Assembly: GCF_024362765.1 (NCBI RefSeq)
Contig: NZ_CP093302.1
Location: forward strand, 48,001-112,000
Reading direction: 5' to 3'
From: Alkalihalobacillus sp. LMS6
GTDB lineage: Bacteria > Bacillota > Bacilli > Bacillales > Bacillaceae_D
Length of the DNA stretch: 64,000 bases
Below the pieces are notes generated by a model. That model made no database searches, was not told where the DNA came from, and saw only the letters and a program-made list of their open reading frames with translations. Below are positions 1 to 9,642 of the stretch, piece after piece (positions within the stretch are counted from its first letter, which is position 1; every line of letters starts with the position of its first letter). A program made the position numbers and the translations under genes.

Positions 1-308
1 ACAAAGCACGAATCCAAATCCATCATGAATGATCATCGAAGAAAAGACATCGTGCCGCCCTGTGAGACGGAGTTATGAATTTCGTAAGACGACATGGGAC
101 GCATCTTTGAAATCGCTTCGTGCGAAACGACCCTGTAGGAAATCATGACGGAGCCAAAGGACGTTGCCAGGCAAGCAGAAAGATTTCTCCTAATACTTTA
201 TAACTGTTTTCACCTGATTATCTAACTTAAGGGTTTGAAGGTATATCTTTTAGGTTAAAGAGAGGTACATCACTAAAATCTGGTTTAAAACGATAAGGAG
301 AATGAGGG
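1..308. other. Non-coding stretch with a 5S-rRNA-like 3' tail
   Basis: No convincing gene is present. Frame 1 is open for 25 codons from the window edge and stops at 76-78, so it could be the end of an upstream gene, but nothing in it is recognisable. Bases 158-176 read AGGACGTTGCCAGGCAAGC, which matches from memory the 3' end of Bacillus-type 5S rRNA. The preceding 100 bases do not look like the rest of a 5S gene. In B. subtilis an rRNA operon sits just upstream of csfB, so an rRNA-operon edge or scar is plausible. Bases 177-308 are AT-rich leader for the next gene. Confidence 0.3.
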
Positions 309-1226
309 ATGATTGATCATAGAGAACCCCTTTATCCAGAATGTAAATGGCTATCATTTGAAGAAAAGCTTTTTCATACTTCAGCGGTTCGGAAATTGAA
401 ATTAATAGCTCATTTCGGAGGCGCTTCATTAATATCCCCTCTAGCCCATTCTAGGTTTGAACATACGTTAGGAGTTTCAAAGTTAGTCGCGAGATTTTTC
501 CCTGAAGACAAAGAGTTGCGTGCGGCGAGCGTTTTATTTGACGTAGCGGCTTTACCGTTCTCTCCTTCTATTAACACGGTGTTGGATTTTGAGCATGAGC
601 CTATCTTTGCGGACACACTTCTTTCAGACGATATTCAAGAAGTCTTGAGAGCGGAAAACTTAGATTGGCTCGTTATTAAAGACCTTGCACTAAACAGTTC
701 GATTTTACATGGCACAAACGATCGAGTGGGTTTAATTGATCTCGATAAAGCGTTTCGAACCTTATACATGCTAGGTAAACTAAAAGAATCAGCAACTGAT
801 TACCTTACTCACTGTACCTGTGATGGAGCTGGAGTTCACTTTAATGATGACATGGAGAAGGCGTTGACCTCCATTTTTGAGAAAGCAGAAGAAATTCTCT
901 CAAATAAAGAAACAGCAGCAGTTGAAGCGATTGTGTTGGAAGCGATACAATGCGATTGGGCAGAAAATGGTGATGAAAAAGAGACCTATCTTGGCTTAAC
1001 AGACTGGGAAATTTTATGCTTGTTAAAGACATCTCCATCTCCGAGAGCTCAATTTTTAATTCAATCGTTACTCCATCAACCTGATAAATTTGTGATTCGA
1101 GAGAAAGCTACGGGGGCAGGGATTCCATTTTCTACCCATAGTGCATTTAAGGTATTTCCTAGAGTGAAAGCAAAACATATTAACTATGAAGTAATCGATT
1201 TTTCTACAATAGCAGAAACAATTTAA
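309..1226 (+). CDS. Degenerate HD-domain (dGTPase/SAMHD1-like) protein
   Basis: A 305-residue soluble protein. Residues 25-100 follow the opening of HD-domain dNTP triphosphohydrolase-like proteins. HSRFEHTLGV is intact at residues 47-56, but where the family normally has LLHDIGHGPFSH this protein reads LFDVAALPFSP (residues 76-86). The metal-binding His of the HD pair is Phe77, only Asp78 remains, and two downstream His are also lost. FEHEPI (94-99) matches the following conserved region. It is therefore probably catalytically dead or has a changed function. The start is ATG with AAGGAG 8 bases upstream. It lies just upstream of csfB, where B. subtilis carries no such gene. Family assignment rests on motif recognition; the function is unknown. 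Confidence 0.65.
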   Translation: MIDHREPLYPECKWLSFEEKLFHTSAVRKLKLIAHFGGASLISPLAHSRFEHTLGVSKLVARFFPEDKELRAASVLFDVAALPFSPSINTVLDFEHEPIFADTLLSDDIQEVLRAENLDWLVIKDLALNSSILHGTNDRVGLIDLDKAFRTLYMLGKLKESATDYLTHCTCDGAGVHFNDDMEKALTSIFEKAEEILSNKETAAVEAIVLEAIQCDWAENGDEKETYLGLTDWEILCLLKTSPSPRAQFLIQSLLHQPDKFVIREKATGAGIPFSTHSAFKVFPRVKAKHINYEVIDFSTIAETI

Positions 1227-1286
1227 CTTCTGACAAACACCTACACGCCATAAGCTGCATAGAATAATAAAAAATGCCTCTCTGCA

Positions 1287-1315
1287 GTATAAGGAGCGCA
1301 TTCTAGGCGATACTT
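1287..1315 (+). promoter_or_regulatory. Sigma-F promoter of csfB
   Basis: GTATA (1287-1291), a 14-base spacer, then GGCGATACTT (1306-1315) fit the sigma-F consensus (GYWTA / GGNRANANTW) at every defined position. csfB is a known forespore sigma-F target in B. subtilis, so site and gene agree. Confidence 0.7.
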
Positions 1316-1331
1316 ATGGTGGAGGTGCATC

Positions 1332-1529
1332 ATGCGGAGAGTTGAACGGACGATTCGATTTAAACTTCATAAAGAATGTCATGTTTGTGGGGAATTCATC
1401 ACCAAAGGCCTATGTGTAAATCAAATGAATATTTGTATGGCATGCGAAGAAGATATGGTTGATGAAAAAGAGAACAATTTGTATGAGCATTACGTAAAAG
1501 CAGTAAAACAAATATGGAAAAATTACTAA
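1332..1529 (+). CDS. csfB: Anti-sigma-G factor Gin (CsfB)
   Basis: A 65-residue protein with two CxxC pairs at residues 16/19 and 35/38 (CHVC and CMAC), the zinc knuckle of Gin/CsfB. Gin binds sigma-G and holds it inactive in the early forespore; in B. subtilis it also acts on sigma-E in the mother cell. Length (64 residues in B. subtilis), Cys spacing and position just upstream of yaaO all agree. The ATG start has GGTGGAGGT upstream. A sigma-F-type promoter precedes the gene and a strong hairpin terminator follows, so it is probably monocistronic. The xpaC and yaaN genes that separate csfB from yaaO in B. subtilis are absent here. Confidence 0.85.
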   Translation: MRRVERTIRFKLHKECHVCGEFITKGLCVNQMNICMACEEDMVDEKENNLYEHYVKAVKQIWKNY

Positions 1530-1557
1530 GACTTGTTGAGAAAACAAGTCTTTTTTA
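1528..1557 (+). terminator. Terminator after csfB
   Basis: A perfect 10-bp stem (AAGACTTGTT / AACAAGTCTT) with loop GAGAA is followed by a T run. It begins at the csfB stop codon. Confidence 0.9.
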
Positions 1558-1558
1558 G

Positions 1559-1587
1559 GTGACGGACAAATTATTATTCGTTAAAAT
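1559..1587 (+). promoter_or_regulatory. Possible sigma-A promoter of the yaaO operon
   Basis: GTGACG (1559-1564), a 17-base spacer and TAAAAT (1582-1587) lie between the csfB terminator and the yaaO start. The -35 is imperfect. Confidence 0.4.
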
Positions 1588-1623
1588 AGGGATAGTTTTA
1601 AAATGTAGAAAGGGCGTTGTCGC

Positions 1624-3053
1624 TTGAGTGTACGTACTCCTATCATTGATGCGATTGAAACACATATTGAAAACGAACCAATTTCTTTTCACGTACCAGG
1701 GCATAAAAATGGTGTTCAATGGCACACGTTACTGCCTGCTTTTAAAAAAATACTGCCATATGATCTTACAGAAATTAGTGGTCTGGATGATTTACATGAT
1801 CCAAAAGAGGCAATTGCAGAATCGCAGGCTCTATGTGCACGCTTTTATGGAGCTGGTGAAACGAGTTATCTCATTGGAGGATCAACAAGTGGAAATTTAG
1901 CTATGATCTATGGCACCTTGCAAGAAGGCGATGTGGTTTTAGTTGAACGAGATTGTCATAAATCTGTTATGCATGCGCTAGAACTTTGTAAGGCACAGGT
2001 AGTATTTTTATCATCGATTCGTTCGAGTCTAACAAGTCATCCCCTTGGCTTAAGTTGCTCGACTTTGGAAGACGCACTAGTAAAATATCCGCTTGCTAAA
2101 GCATTGATTGTAACGTATCCAAATTACTGGGGGCACATTAATGAATACGAACCATTGTTTTCTTATGCAAAACGTAAAGGGTTATACATATTAGTAGATG
2201 AAGCACATGGTCCACATTTTCCTTTGGGGGATCATATAGACGGTTGTCCACCACCTGCGTTACGTATAGGCGCTGATATTGTTGTTCAATCTGCTCATAA
2301 GATGTTACCAGCATTAACGATGACCGGGTGGTTGCATTTCTCTCAATCCATCGATCCAATTGTTAAAAAACGAGTGAAACACGCTTTACAAATGTTCCAA
2401 TCAAGCAGCCCTTCTTATATTTTGCTAGCCTCATTAGACGGGGCGCGTGCTTTTTTAGAACAATCAGGGAAGCAATCTTTTGAAGAAGCCATGCATGAAA
2501 GAGATCAATTATGTGAATGGATTGATCAACATGGGTATCTAGAGAGAGTGGCGGATGAAAGTTCCTGTGCAGATCCTTTAAAAATCATGATTAGGGCGAC
2601 AAATGGTGAAGCCGGAAATGTCTTGTTGGCTGCATTAAATAAAGTCGGCATTTATGCTGAAATGGCCGATCCGCATATGGTTTTGATTGTGTTGGGTCTA
2701 GGAAAGTTACATCCAAACACGCATGAACGGTTAAAAAAGGTTACAATAGAGAGAGAAATGAAAAGAAAAAATGTTTTTTTTCAAGCAGGAGCACAAGGAA
2801 CTGTGTCCGAATTAATAAGGACGACTAAGAACGATGAAGAAGCTGAAATGCGATCATTGCATGAGGCTATAGGAAGCGTGTCAGCAAGTGATGTCATTCC
2901 TTATCCTCCAGGTGTACCGCTTCTTTTAAAAGGGGAGAGGATTACATCGGAACATGTAGAACAATTGAATCAATACGTCTATACAGGTGTTTCCTTTCAA
3001 GGATTTCAACCTAAAGAAGGACTATTAGTTAAGGGTAAAGCAGGAGAAGAATA

Positions 3054-3054
<1 letters not shown>
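1624..3054 (+). CDS. yaaO: Orn/Lys/Arg decarboxylase-family PLP enzyme YaaO
   Basis: A 476-residue fold-type I pyridoxal-phosphate enzyme of the Orn/Lys/Arg decarboxylase family. It opens with the family signature FHVPGHKNG (residues 22-30). GGSTSGN (85-91) is the cofactor phosphate region, Asp192/His195 (VDEAHG) contact the PLP ring, and Lys226 in SAHKMLP is the Schiff-base lysine. The C-terminal domain includes YPPGVPLL. The exact substrate of B. subtilis YaaO is not settled to my knowledge; arginine, lysine or ornithine are candidates. The TTG start follows AAAGGG. The stop TAA overlaps the tmk ATG by one base, as in B. subtilis, so the two are translationally coupled. Confidence 0.9.
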
Positions 3055-4023
<969 letters not shown>

Positions 4024-4042
4024 TAATACTGGTGGGTAGATA

Positions 4043-5032
4043 ATGAGACTTTGGAAAGATTGGGTAGAGGCACAGCCACAGGTTGTGCCTATGCTTGTAG
4101 AGAGTATAAAAAAGCAAAGGCTTGCTCATGCCTATTTATTTGAAGGGCAGGCTGGAAGCGGGACAATGGATCTTGCCATGCTACTTGCTAAACGCTTTTT
4201 ATGTGAAAATAGCCAAGGAGAGGATCCCTGTTTACGTTGTGTAGACTGTACGCGGATTGATACAGGAAATCATCCTGATTTACACAGAATTTTTCCAGAT
4301 GGTCAATCAATTAAAAGAGAACAAATTGATTATCTTCAAAAAGAATTTTCGTACCGAGGGATGGAGTCGCGAAAAAAAGTATATATTGTGTTTGATGCCG
4401 ATAAGATGACTAGTACAGCAGCAAATACACTATTGAAATTTTTAGAGGAGCCTCAAGGCGAAACGCTCGCTATGTTGATAACGGAACAGGCTAGTAATGT
4501 GCTACCGACGATTCGAAGTCGTTCGCAGCACTTAAGGTTTCAACCGCCTCTTAAAGAAGAAATCATTCATCAGTTAGTCGAGCACGGGATTGAACAGAAA
4601 CATAGTCATTTTCTTGCTGAACTTACTGAAAATAAAGAGATGGCAATACGCTTAATCGAAGACGACTGGTCTTTTCAAGCTAGAAGCGTAGTGTTACAAT
4701 TAATGTATGAGCTTTATACAAGACCCGATCAAGCAACAATAACGTTAGCGGAAAAATGGCTACCGCTAATGAAAGAGCGCATTCATCAAGAAATGGGTCT
4801 AGAAATGATGATTTTATGGTTGCGAGACCTTTTATATATAAAAGTTGAAAAGCAAGGAGAGCTTGTGTACAGCGATTTTTATGAGCGCTACAAGGAACTC
4901 TCTCTTTCAACGTCACAGCGTCTCATCAGCCTTTCGTTGACTAAGGTCATGGAAGCGAAAAGTCAACTTAGTGCTAATGTTGCCATACAGTTAGTGATGG
5001 AAAGATTGCTTTTCACAATACAGGAGGGCTAG
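4043..5032 (+). CDS. holB: DNA polymerase III subunit delta'
   Basis: A 329-residue clamp-loader subunit delta', which works with delta and tau/gamma to load the beta clamp. The AAA+ fold is visible: a degenerate Walker A (GQAGSGTMDL, with Thr in place of the catalytic Lys, as expected because delta' does not hydrolyse ATP), a zinc module with CLRCVDC near residue 69, and NTLLKFLEEP near residue 135. The sensor-1-like region reads LPTIRSRSQHLRF. The ATG start is 19 bases after darA and ricT begins 2 bases after the stop, so this is one operon. Confidence 0.94.
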   Translation: MRLWKDWVEAQPQVVPMLVESIKKQRLAHAYLFEGQAGSGTMDLAMLLAKRFLCENSQGEDPCLRCVDCTRIDTGNHPDLHRIFPDGQSIKREQIDYLQKEFSYRGMESRKKVYIVFDADKMTSTAANTLLKFLEEPQGETLAMLITEQASNVLPTIRSRSQHLRFQPPLKEEIIHQLVEHGIEQKHSHFLAELTENKEMAIRLIEDDWSFQARSVVLQLMYELYTRPDQATITLAEKWLPLMKERIHQEMGLEMMILWLRDLLYIKVEKQGELVYSDFYERYKELSLSTSQRLISLSLTKVMEAKSQLSANVAIQLVMERLLFTIQEG

Positions 5033-5034
5033 TT

Positions 5035-5862
5035 TTGCACGAGGTTGTAGGTGTCCGATTTAAAAAAGCGGGCAAAATATATTACTTCTCGCCAGGTTCT
5101 TTGCAAATTTCGGGCGATGAAGCGGTAATCGTCGAAACATCCCGAGGAGTTGAATACGGGAAAATAGTCGTTTCACCAAAGTTTGTTGATGAACAGGATG
5201 TCGTTTTGCCGTTGAAACAAGTCATCCGTTTAGCAACAGCTGAAGATACATTAATTGTGAAAGAAAATCGTGAAGCAACAAGAGAAGCAATTGATGTATG
5301 CACACAGAAAATTATTGAACACAAGCTAGATATGAAGTTAGTGGACGTTGAATATACATTTGATCGGAATAAAGTGCTGTTTTACTTTACAGCGGATGGT
5401 CGAATTGATTTTAGAGAATTAGTAAAAGATTTGGCGGCTATCTTTAGAACAAGAATCGAACTTAGACAGATTGGCGTAAGAGATGAAGCCAAGTTGCTCG
5501 GCGGAATTGGCCCGTGCGGGAGAATGCTTTGTTGTTCCACATTCCTAGGTGACTTTGAACCTGTATCCATAAAAATGGCGAAAGATCAGAATCTCTCTCT
5601 TAATCCCGCAAAAATTTCAGGGCTATGTGGACGTTTAATGTGCTGTTTGAAGTATGAAAACGACACATATGAAGATGCTAAGAAAGAAATGCCTGACATT
5701 GGGAAGAAAATAGCGACGCCTGATGGTACTGGAAAAGTCATTGGACTGAATTTACTTGATCGAGTCGTTCAGGTTCAACTTTTAGAGGAAGAACAAACGC
5801 TTGAATATGCTTTTGATGAATTAATGAAAAGTGAAAAGCTCACTTCAAAAGCAACGGATTAA
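5035..5862 (+). CDS. ricT: RicT (YaaT), PSP1-domain regulator
   Basis: A 275-residue PSP1-domain protein. In B. subtilis RicT forms a complex with RicA and RicF carrying [4Fe-4S] clusters; it acts with RNase Y in mRNA maturation and promotes sporulation and competence. The conserved cysteines are all present in GPCGRMLCC and [13 protein letters not shown] (roughly residues 161-205), matching the cluster-binding region. The start is TTG (TTGCACGAG) two bases after holB. yabA follows closely, reproducing the holB-yaaT-yabA order. Confidence 0.93.
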   Translation: MHEVVGVRFKKAGKIYYFSPGSLQISGDEAVIVETSRGVEYGKIVVSPKFVDEQDVVLPLKQVIRLATAEDTLIVKENREATREAIDVCTQKIIEHKLDMKLVDVEYTFDRNKVLFYFTADGRIDFRELVKDLAAIFRTRIELRQIGVRDEAKLLGGIGPCGRMLCCSTFLGDFEPVSIKMAKDQNLSLNPAKISGLCGRLMCCLKYENDTYEDAKKEMPDIGKKIATPDGTGKVIGLNLLDRVVQVQLLEEEQTLEYAFDELMKSEKLTSKATD

Positions 5863-5875
5863 TGAGGTGAACGAT

Positions 5876-6211
5876 GTGGATAAAAAGGCCATCTTCATAC
5901 AGGTATCAAGCCTTGAAGAACGAATTGGTGATTTGCACGAAGAGTTACGAGGGTTAAAGGAACAACTTGCTTACTTAATTGAAGAGAATCACTATTTACA
6001 CATAGAGAATGAAAATTTACGTAAACGTTTAGAGCCTGAAAAGCCTGTTCTTCCTGAAGAATTTGAACGCAAGAAGATGGTTGGAGAAGGGCATGAGAAT
6101 TTGGCAAGGCTATACCAAGAAGGGTTTCATATTTGTAATACGCATTATGGAAGTATACGGCCTGAAGGTGATGATTGTTTGTTTTGCCTTTCATTTCTAC
6201 ATCAAAAATAA
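5876..6211 (+). CDS. yabA: Replication initiation control protein YabA
   Basis: A 111-residue regulator that restrains DnaA and bridges it to the DnaN clamp. The N-terminal half is a coiled coil (heptads through about residue 55, with [18 protein letters not shown]). The C-terminal zinc module reads HICNTHYG then CLFC. I chose the GTG start (5876) because GAGGTG sits six bases upstream; the longer frame reaching back to 5831 runs into ricT without a ribosome site. A terminator-like hairpin lies between it and trmN6. Confidence 0.93.
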   Translation: MDKKAIFIQVSSLEERIGDLHEELRGLKEQLAYLIEENHYLHIENENLRKRLEPEKPVLPEEFERKKMVGEGHENLARLYQEGFHICNTHYGSIRPEGDDCLFCLSFLHQK

Positions 6212-6224
6212 AAGAGGATTTAAC

Positions 6225-6256
6225 AGCCGGTCTCCATATGCAGAGATCGGCTTTTA
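6225..6256 (+). terminator. Hairpin between yabA and trmN6
   Basis: AGCCGGTCTC pairs with GAGATCGGCT (one G-T pair), loop CATATGCA, followed by a short T run. It may only attenuate readthrough, because the operon continues after it. Confidence 0.7.
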
Positions 6257-6275
6257 CAGTAAGGAGCCATAAGCC

Positions 6276-7010
6276 ATGCTTGAAAAAGACGAGCGTCTAG
6301 ACCATATTGCCGGTACTTCCTATAAAATTGTTCAAAGTGATCAAGTCTTTACGTATTCCATTGATGCTGTGTTATTGGCGAGATTTGCTTCTATCCCGCT
6401 TCAGAAAGGTCGAATTCTTGATTTGTGCAGCGGGAATGGTGTTGTAGGGATTACGATGACGGAGCGTACAAAAGCTTTAATTTCTTTACTAGAGCTACAA
6501 GAACCACTTCATTCAATGGCTTCACGCTCAATCAAAGGAAATGGATTAGAAAAACAACTTACTCCCATATGTGCAGATTTGAAACACATTCGGGACTATT
6601 TTGCTCACGGTTTTTTTGATGCGGTTACGTGCAATCCCCCTTATTTTACAAAAGGTGATCATGAACAAATGAAGCTGGAATCAACAAAAGCGTTGGCAAG
6701 ACATGAGTTATCGTGTACGTTAGATGACGTCATCGCTGCGGGTTCGTATGTCTTGAAACATGGGGGCAAATTTACGATGGTTCATCGGCCAGAGCGAATG
6801 GTAGAGATCATGGAAACGATGAAACAACATCGGATTGAACCAAAGCGGATTCGTTTTTGCCATAGTAGCGCAAAGAAGCCGTCAACGATGCTATTGATTG
6901 AAGGAACCAAAGGCGGGAAACAGGGGCTCGTGTGTGAGGCTCCTTTATTTGTATACGATCAAGACGGCAAGTACACAACCGCTTTTAACAAGGAGTATTT
7001 TGGTGTATGA
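6276..7010 (+). CDS. yabB: tRNA1(Val) (adenine(37)-N6)-methyltransferase-like YabB
   Basis: A 244-residue SAM-dependent N6-adenine methyltransferase of the TrmN6 family. The SAM-binding motif LDLCSGNGVVG lies near residue 49 and the catalytic NPPYF motif near residue 122. In Escherichia coli the relative methylates A37 of tRNA-Val; the tRNA target in Bacillus is inferred by homology. The ATG start is preceded by AAGGAG, and the last bases overlap the yazA start (ATGA arrangement), as in B. subtilis yabB-yazA. Confidence 0.88.
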   Translation: MLEKDERLDHIAGTSYKIVQSDQVFTYSIDAVLLARFASIPLQKGRILDLCSGNGVVGITMTERTKALISLLELQEPLHSMASRSIKGNGLEKQLTPICADLKHIRDYFAHGFFDAVTCNPPYFTKGDHEQMKLESTKALARHELSCTLDDVIAAGSYVLKHGGKFTMVHRPERMVEIMETMKQHRIEPKRIRFCHSSAKKPSTMLLIEGTKGGKQGLVCEAPLFVYDQDGKYTTAFNKEYFGV

Positions 7011-7273
7011 AGCATTATGTCTACATTCTTGAGTGTCGCGATCAAACGTGGTACACCGGCTACACAAATGACTTAACGCAGCGCCTTAAAAAGCACGAAG
7101 AAGGGAAAGGGGCAAAATACACACGTGGCAGAGGGCCATTTAAACTGATTCATGTAGAGACGTTTGAAACAAAGACTGAAGCGCTAAAGCACGAGTACCA
7201 TTTAAAGCAAAAGAAGCGGAGCGACAAAGAACGCTATGTCGCAGAAAAAAGGAGTTTAAGTCAAAATGATTGA
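7007..7273 (+). CDS. yazA: GIY-YIG domain protein YazA
   Basis: An 88-residue single-domain GIY-YIG protein (UPF0213/YhbQ class). The two tripeptides are represented by YVYIL (residues 4-8) and YTGYTND (16-22), followed by the conserved Arg of QRLKKH and a Glu in the EALKHEYHLKQ helix. The fold is that of a small nuclease, but no physiological substrate is known to me. It overlaps both yabB and rsmI by a few bases, so it is translationally coupled in the operon. Confidence 0.9.
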   Translation: MKHYVYILECRDQTWYTGYTNDLTQRLKKHEEGKGAKYTRGRGPFKLIHVETFETKTEALKHEYHLKQKKRSDKERYVAEKRSLSQND

Positions 7274-8138
7274 ACAAAAAAGCTACCCCCTTACTGGTGG
7301 GGGATTATATTTAGTACCCACCCCGATTGGAAATTTAGAAGATATGACCTTTCGAGCAATTAACATGTTAAAAGAAGCAAACTTAATTGCTGCGGAAGAT
7401 ACACGACAAACGAAGAAGCTAACGAATCATTTTGATATTGAGACTCCTTTAGTTAGCTACCATGAACATAATAAACAAAAAGTGGGACAAGACTTATTAG
7501 AGAAAATGAAGGCAGGCACTGTAATTGCACTTGTTACAGATGCAGGCATGCCGGGAATATCTGATCCTGGTGAAGACCTAGCCACGTTATGTATAGAAGA
7601 GCAGATTCCTGTTATTTCACTACCAGGAGCAAATGCCGCACTAACAGCACTCGTGGCATCGGGCTTATCGACGGCTTCTTTTACTTTTGTCGGCTTTTTA
7701 CCTAGAGGAAAAAAAGAGCGCAAAGTAGAGTTAGAACGATTAAAAACGTATCCGGAGACATTAATTTTTTATGAAGCGCCCCATCGATTAAGCCAAACCC
7801 TTACTGCTTTGCAGGAAACTCTCGGGAATCGAAAGATTGTACTCGCCCGCGAATTAACAAAGCGATTTGAAGAATTTAAGCGAGGAACGTTAGAAGATGC
7901 CACAAAGTGGGTGAAGGACGCTTCATTAAAAGGGGAATTCTGTATTGTTGTCGAAGGCTTCGACGGAGAGGTTGAGGACGAACAGGATACGTGGTGGAAA
8001 GCATTAACGGACATCCAACATGTGAAGCACTATGTAGAATTAGGACTTACAGAAAAAGAAGCGATCAAGCAGACAGCGAGTGATCGGAAGTTAGTCAAAC
8101 GTGAACTTTATCAGCAGTATCATGAGGCTAAAAAATAA
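7266..8138 (+). CDS. rsmI: 16S rRNA (cytidine(1402)-2'-O)-methyltransferase
   Basis: A 290-residue tetrapyrrole-methylase-fold enzyme that 2'-O-methylates C1402 in the 16S rRNA decoding centre. Family motifs are clear: VPTPIGNLEDMTFRA (residues 17-31), AAEDTRQTKKL, VTDAGMPGISDPG near residue 90, and FYEAPHRL near residue 168. The start overlaps yazA by eight bases. It is the last gene of the yaaO-rsmI run and ends at a hairpin shared with convergent abrB. Confidence 0.95.
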   Translation: MIEQKSYPLTGGGLYLVPTPIGNLEDMTFRAINMLKEANLIAAEDTRQTKKLTNHFDIETPLVSYHEHNKQKVGQDLLEKMKAGTVIALVTDAGMPGISDPGEDLATLCIEEQIPVISLPGANAALTALVASGLSTASFTFVGFLPRGKKERKVELERLKTYPETLIFYEAPHRLSQTLTALQETLGNRKIVLARELTKRFEEFKRGTLEDATKWVKDASLKGEFCIVVEGFDGEVEDEQDTWWKALTDIQHVKHYVELGLTEKEAIKQTASDRKLVKRELYQQYHEAKK

Positions 8139-8140
8139 AA

Positions 8141-8164
8141 AAACCCGCCATGGGCAGGTTTAAG
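8141..8164. terminator. Bidirectional hairpin between rsmI and abrB
   Basis: AAACCCGCC pairs with GGCAGGTTT (one C-A mismatch), loop ATG, with A and T runs on the two sides. It sits between two convergent stop codons. Confidence 0.75.
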
Positions 8165-8167
8165 TAA

Positions 8168-8449
8168 TTATTTCTGTGCCACATAGTCTTGAAGTTGTTG
8201 AAGAACAGCTTCGGCTCCTTGAGGGCTAAGTACAATCTTGCCATTTGCAAGTGATAAGTTATCATCAGATACTTCACCAGTTACTTGGCAAGTCATGTTG
8301 GCTTTGTATTTCTTTAAAATGATGCGGTCATTATCAACATAAATTTCAAGTGCATCCTTTTCAGCAATGTCTAACGTGCGACGAAGCTCAATCGGAATCA
8401 CAACTCTACCTAATTCATCGACCTTGCGGACAATTCCAGTTGATTTCAT
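8168..8449 (-). CDS. abrB: Transition-state regulator AbrB
   Basis: A 93-residue DNA-binding regulator. The N-terminal SpoVT/AbrB swapped-hairpin domain reads GIVRKVDELGRVVIPIELRR and the rest matches the C-terminal multimerisation domain. AbrB represses stationary-phase, competence and sporulation genes during growth and is itself switched off by Spo0A~P. It is convergent to rsmI, as in B. subtilis. The upstream region holds a sigma-A promoter and two Spo0A-box-like sites. Length matches the family (96 in B. subtilis). Confidence 0.96.
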   Translation of the reverse strand: MKSTGIVRKVDELGRVVIPIELRRTLDIAEKDALEIYVDNDRIILKKYKANMTCQVTGEVSDDNLSLANGKIVLSPQGAEAVLQQLQDYVAQK

Positions 8450-8503
8450 TACGTTTCCCCCTATATTAAGCCGTATGTAGTCAAGAATAATTTTGTGTCA
8501 TAT

Positions 8504-8592
8504 TTCGACATAATTCTATAGTAATCTTAGAATAACAATATTTCCAAAACAAGTCAATCGCTTTAAATAAAAAAACTTATATTTTGCGACAA
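8504..8592 (-). promoter_or_regulatory. abrB promoter with Spo0A boxes
   Basis: Read on the minus strand, TTGACT (8557-8552), a 17-base spacer and TATTCT (8534-8529) form a sigma-A promoter. ATGTCGAA lies just downstream (8511-8504) and TTGTCGCA upstream (8592-8585); each matches the 0A box TTGTCGAA at 7 of 8 positions. A 0A box downstream of the start is how Spo0A~P blocks abrB in B. subtilis. Confidence 0.7.
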
Positions 8593-8676
8593 TTTATTTG
8601 AAGTGCTTTAAAAGTTGAATTGACGGGCTTTTTTTAAAAGAAAAGCTATATATGATGGAGAAAGGAGACCGCTTCA

Positions 8677-9627
8677 ATGGATATTCATGCAGATATTATT
8701 CATAAGTTACAAGAATCAAATGAGATTTTAAAAGAAAAATATGCTCAGAGTCATAGAAAAAAAGAACCATTTCGACAAAAACTGATAAAAGAAGCAGACG
8801 TTTTTCGACAAATGCAGCACATTCATAAGGAAGATTTAGTACGGTCATTGAGTGGGAAGAAATTGGCTGGTACAGATGGATCGGTAAATCAAACAAAGGG
8901 CGAATCCCCGCATATAATTTATCTTTTTCAAGCTGTAGCCAAAACAACAGATGGAATAGCGAAATGGACGTCTGATTTATTTGTCCCTCTATTAGAGCGC
9001 GAAGAAGAGGAAGATGGAATCAGTAAACAACGAGCAAAGCGTTTAGCCACGCTAGAATTAAATGCAGCACGAACATTAATCGAAGAAGAAGAAGTGGCTG
9101 TTATGCTGATGGACGGCGCCCTGTATCACTATCGAATTGATGCAAAAGAAGAATGGGAGCAGTTGCGGCAGTCTGCGTTATCCAGGGGGACGCTACTTAT
9201 TGGTGTATCAGAAGAAATTACAACGGAAAATCTTATTAAGCTATCAAGCTTTGATTCCTATGCACGAAATCCTTATTCTTATGATCGGGACCTGTTGTTC
9301 GGTATGCTGGAACAAAATGAAATGATTTATATTGATGCGATTCAACATAAAGCAGGGTTACTATCAGCATGGATGCGTTTAGGATCAACGCCGACGATTA
9401 CAGGGTTTGATATGCTAGAAGAGCAATCTGAACATATGAGCTGGGTAGGAGACTTAATTTGTACGCTGACTCCGGCTGATGGTCGAGGCATTCCGCTCTG
9501 GCTTGATCATATTGATCAAGAGATTCGGATAACGGACAAGCTAGTCGAAGGTTTAGTAGAACAATATGTCGATGAAGACATTCGTAAGCAATTTTATGTG
9601 AAAATGAGAACCGAGCGTCCATATTAA
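8677..9627 (+). CDS. nurA: NurA-domain nuclease
   Basis: A 316-residue NurA-family nuclease, RNase H-like fold, expected to resect DNA ends together with HerA. Motif I is AGTDGS (Asp67), an acidic position follows in the TLELNAA helix (Glu127), and VMLMDGALY carries Asp146; a later acidic motif reads YDRDLL (about 202-207). The fourth motif, often GVSK in the family, is GVSEE here. The N-terminal 60 residues are helical and charged. The start is ATG with GGAGA upstream. herA follows 15 bases later, giving the standard nurA-herA pair. B. subtilis has neither gene between abrB and metS, so this is an insertion. Confidence 0.8.
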   Translation: MDIHADIIHKLQESNEILKEKYAQSHRKKEPFRQKLIKEADVFRQMQHIHKEDLVRSLSGKKLAGTDGSVNQTKGESPHIIYLFQAVAKTTDGIAKWTSDLFVPLLEREEEEDGISKQRAKRLATLELNAARTLIEEEEVAVMLMDGALYHYRIDAKEEWEQLRQSALSRGTLLIGVSEEITTENLIKLSSFDSYARNPYSYDRDLLFGMLEQNEMIYIDAIQHKAGLLSAWMRLGSTPTITGFDMLEEQSEHMSWVGDLICTLTPADGRGIPLWLDHIDQEIRITDKLVEGLVEQYVDEDIRKQFYVKMRTERPY

Positions 9628-9642
9628 GAGGAGGAATGAACG

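Noticed and set aside
1068-1301. 77-codon minus-strand frame overlapping the HD-like gene
   Set aside because: No ribosome site, mostly antisense to a better-supported gene, and it crosses the csfB promoter.
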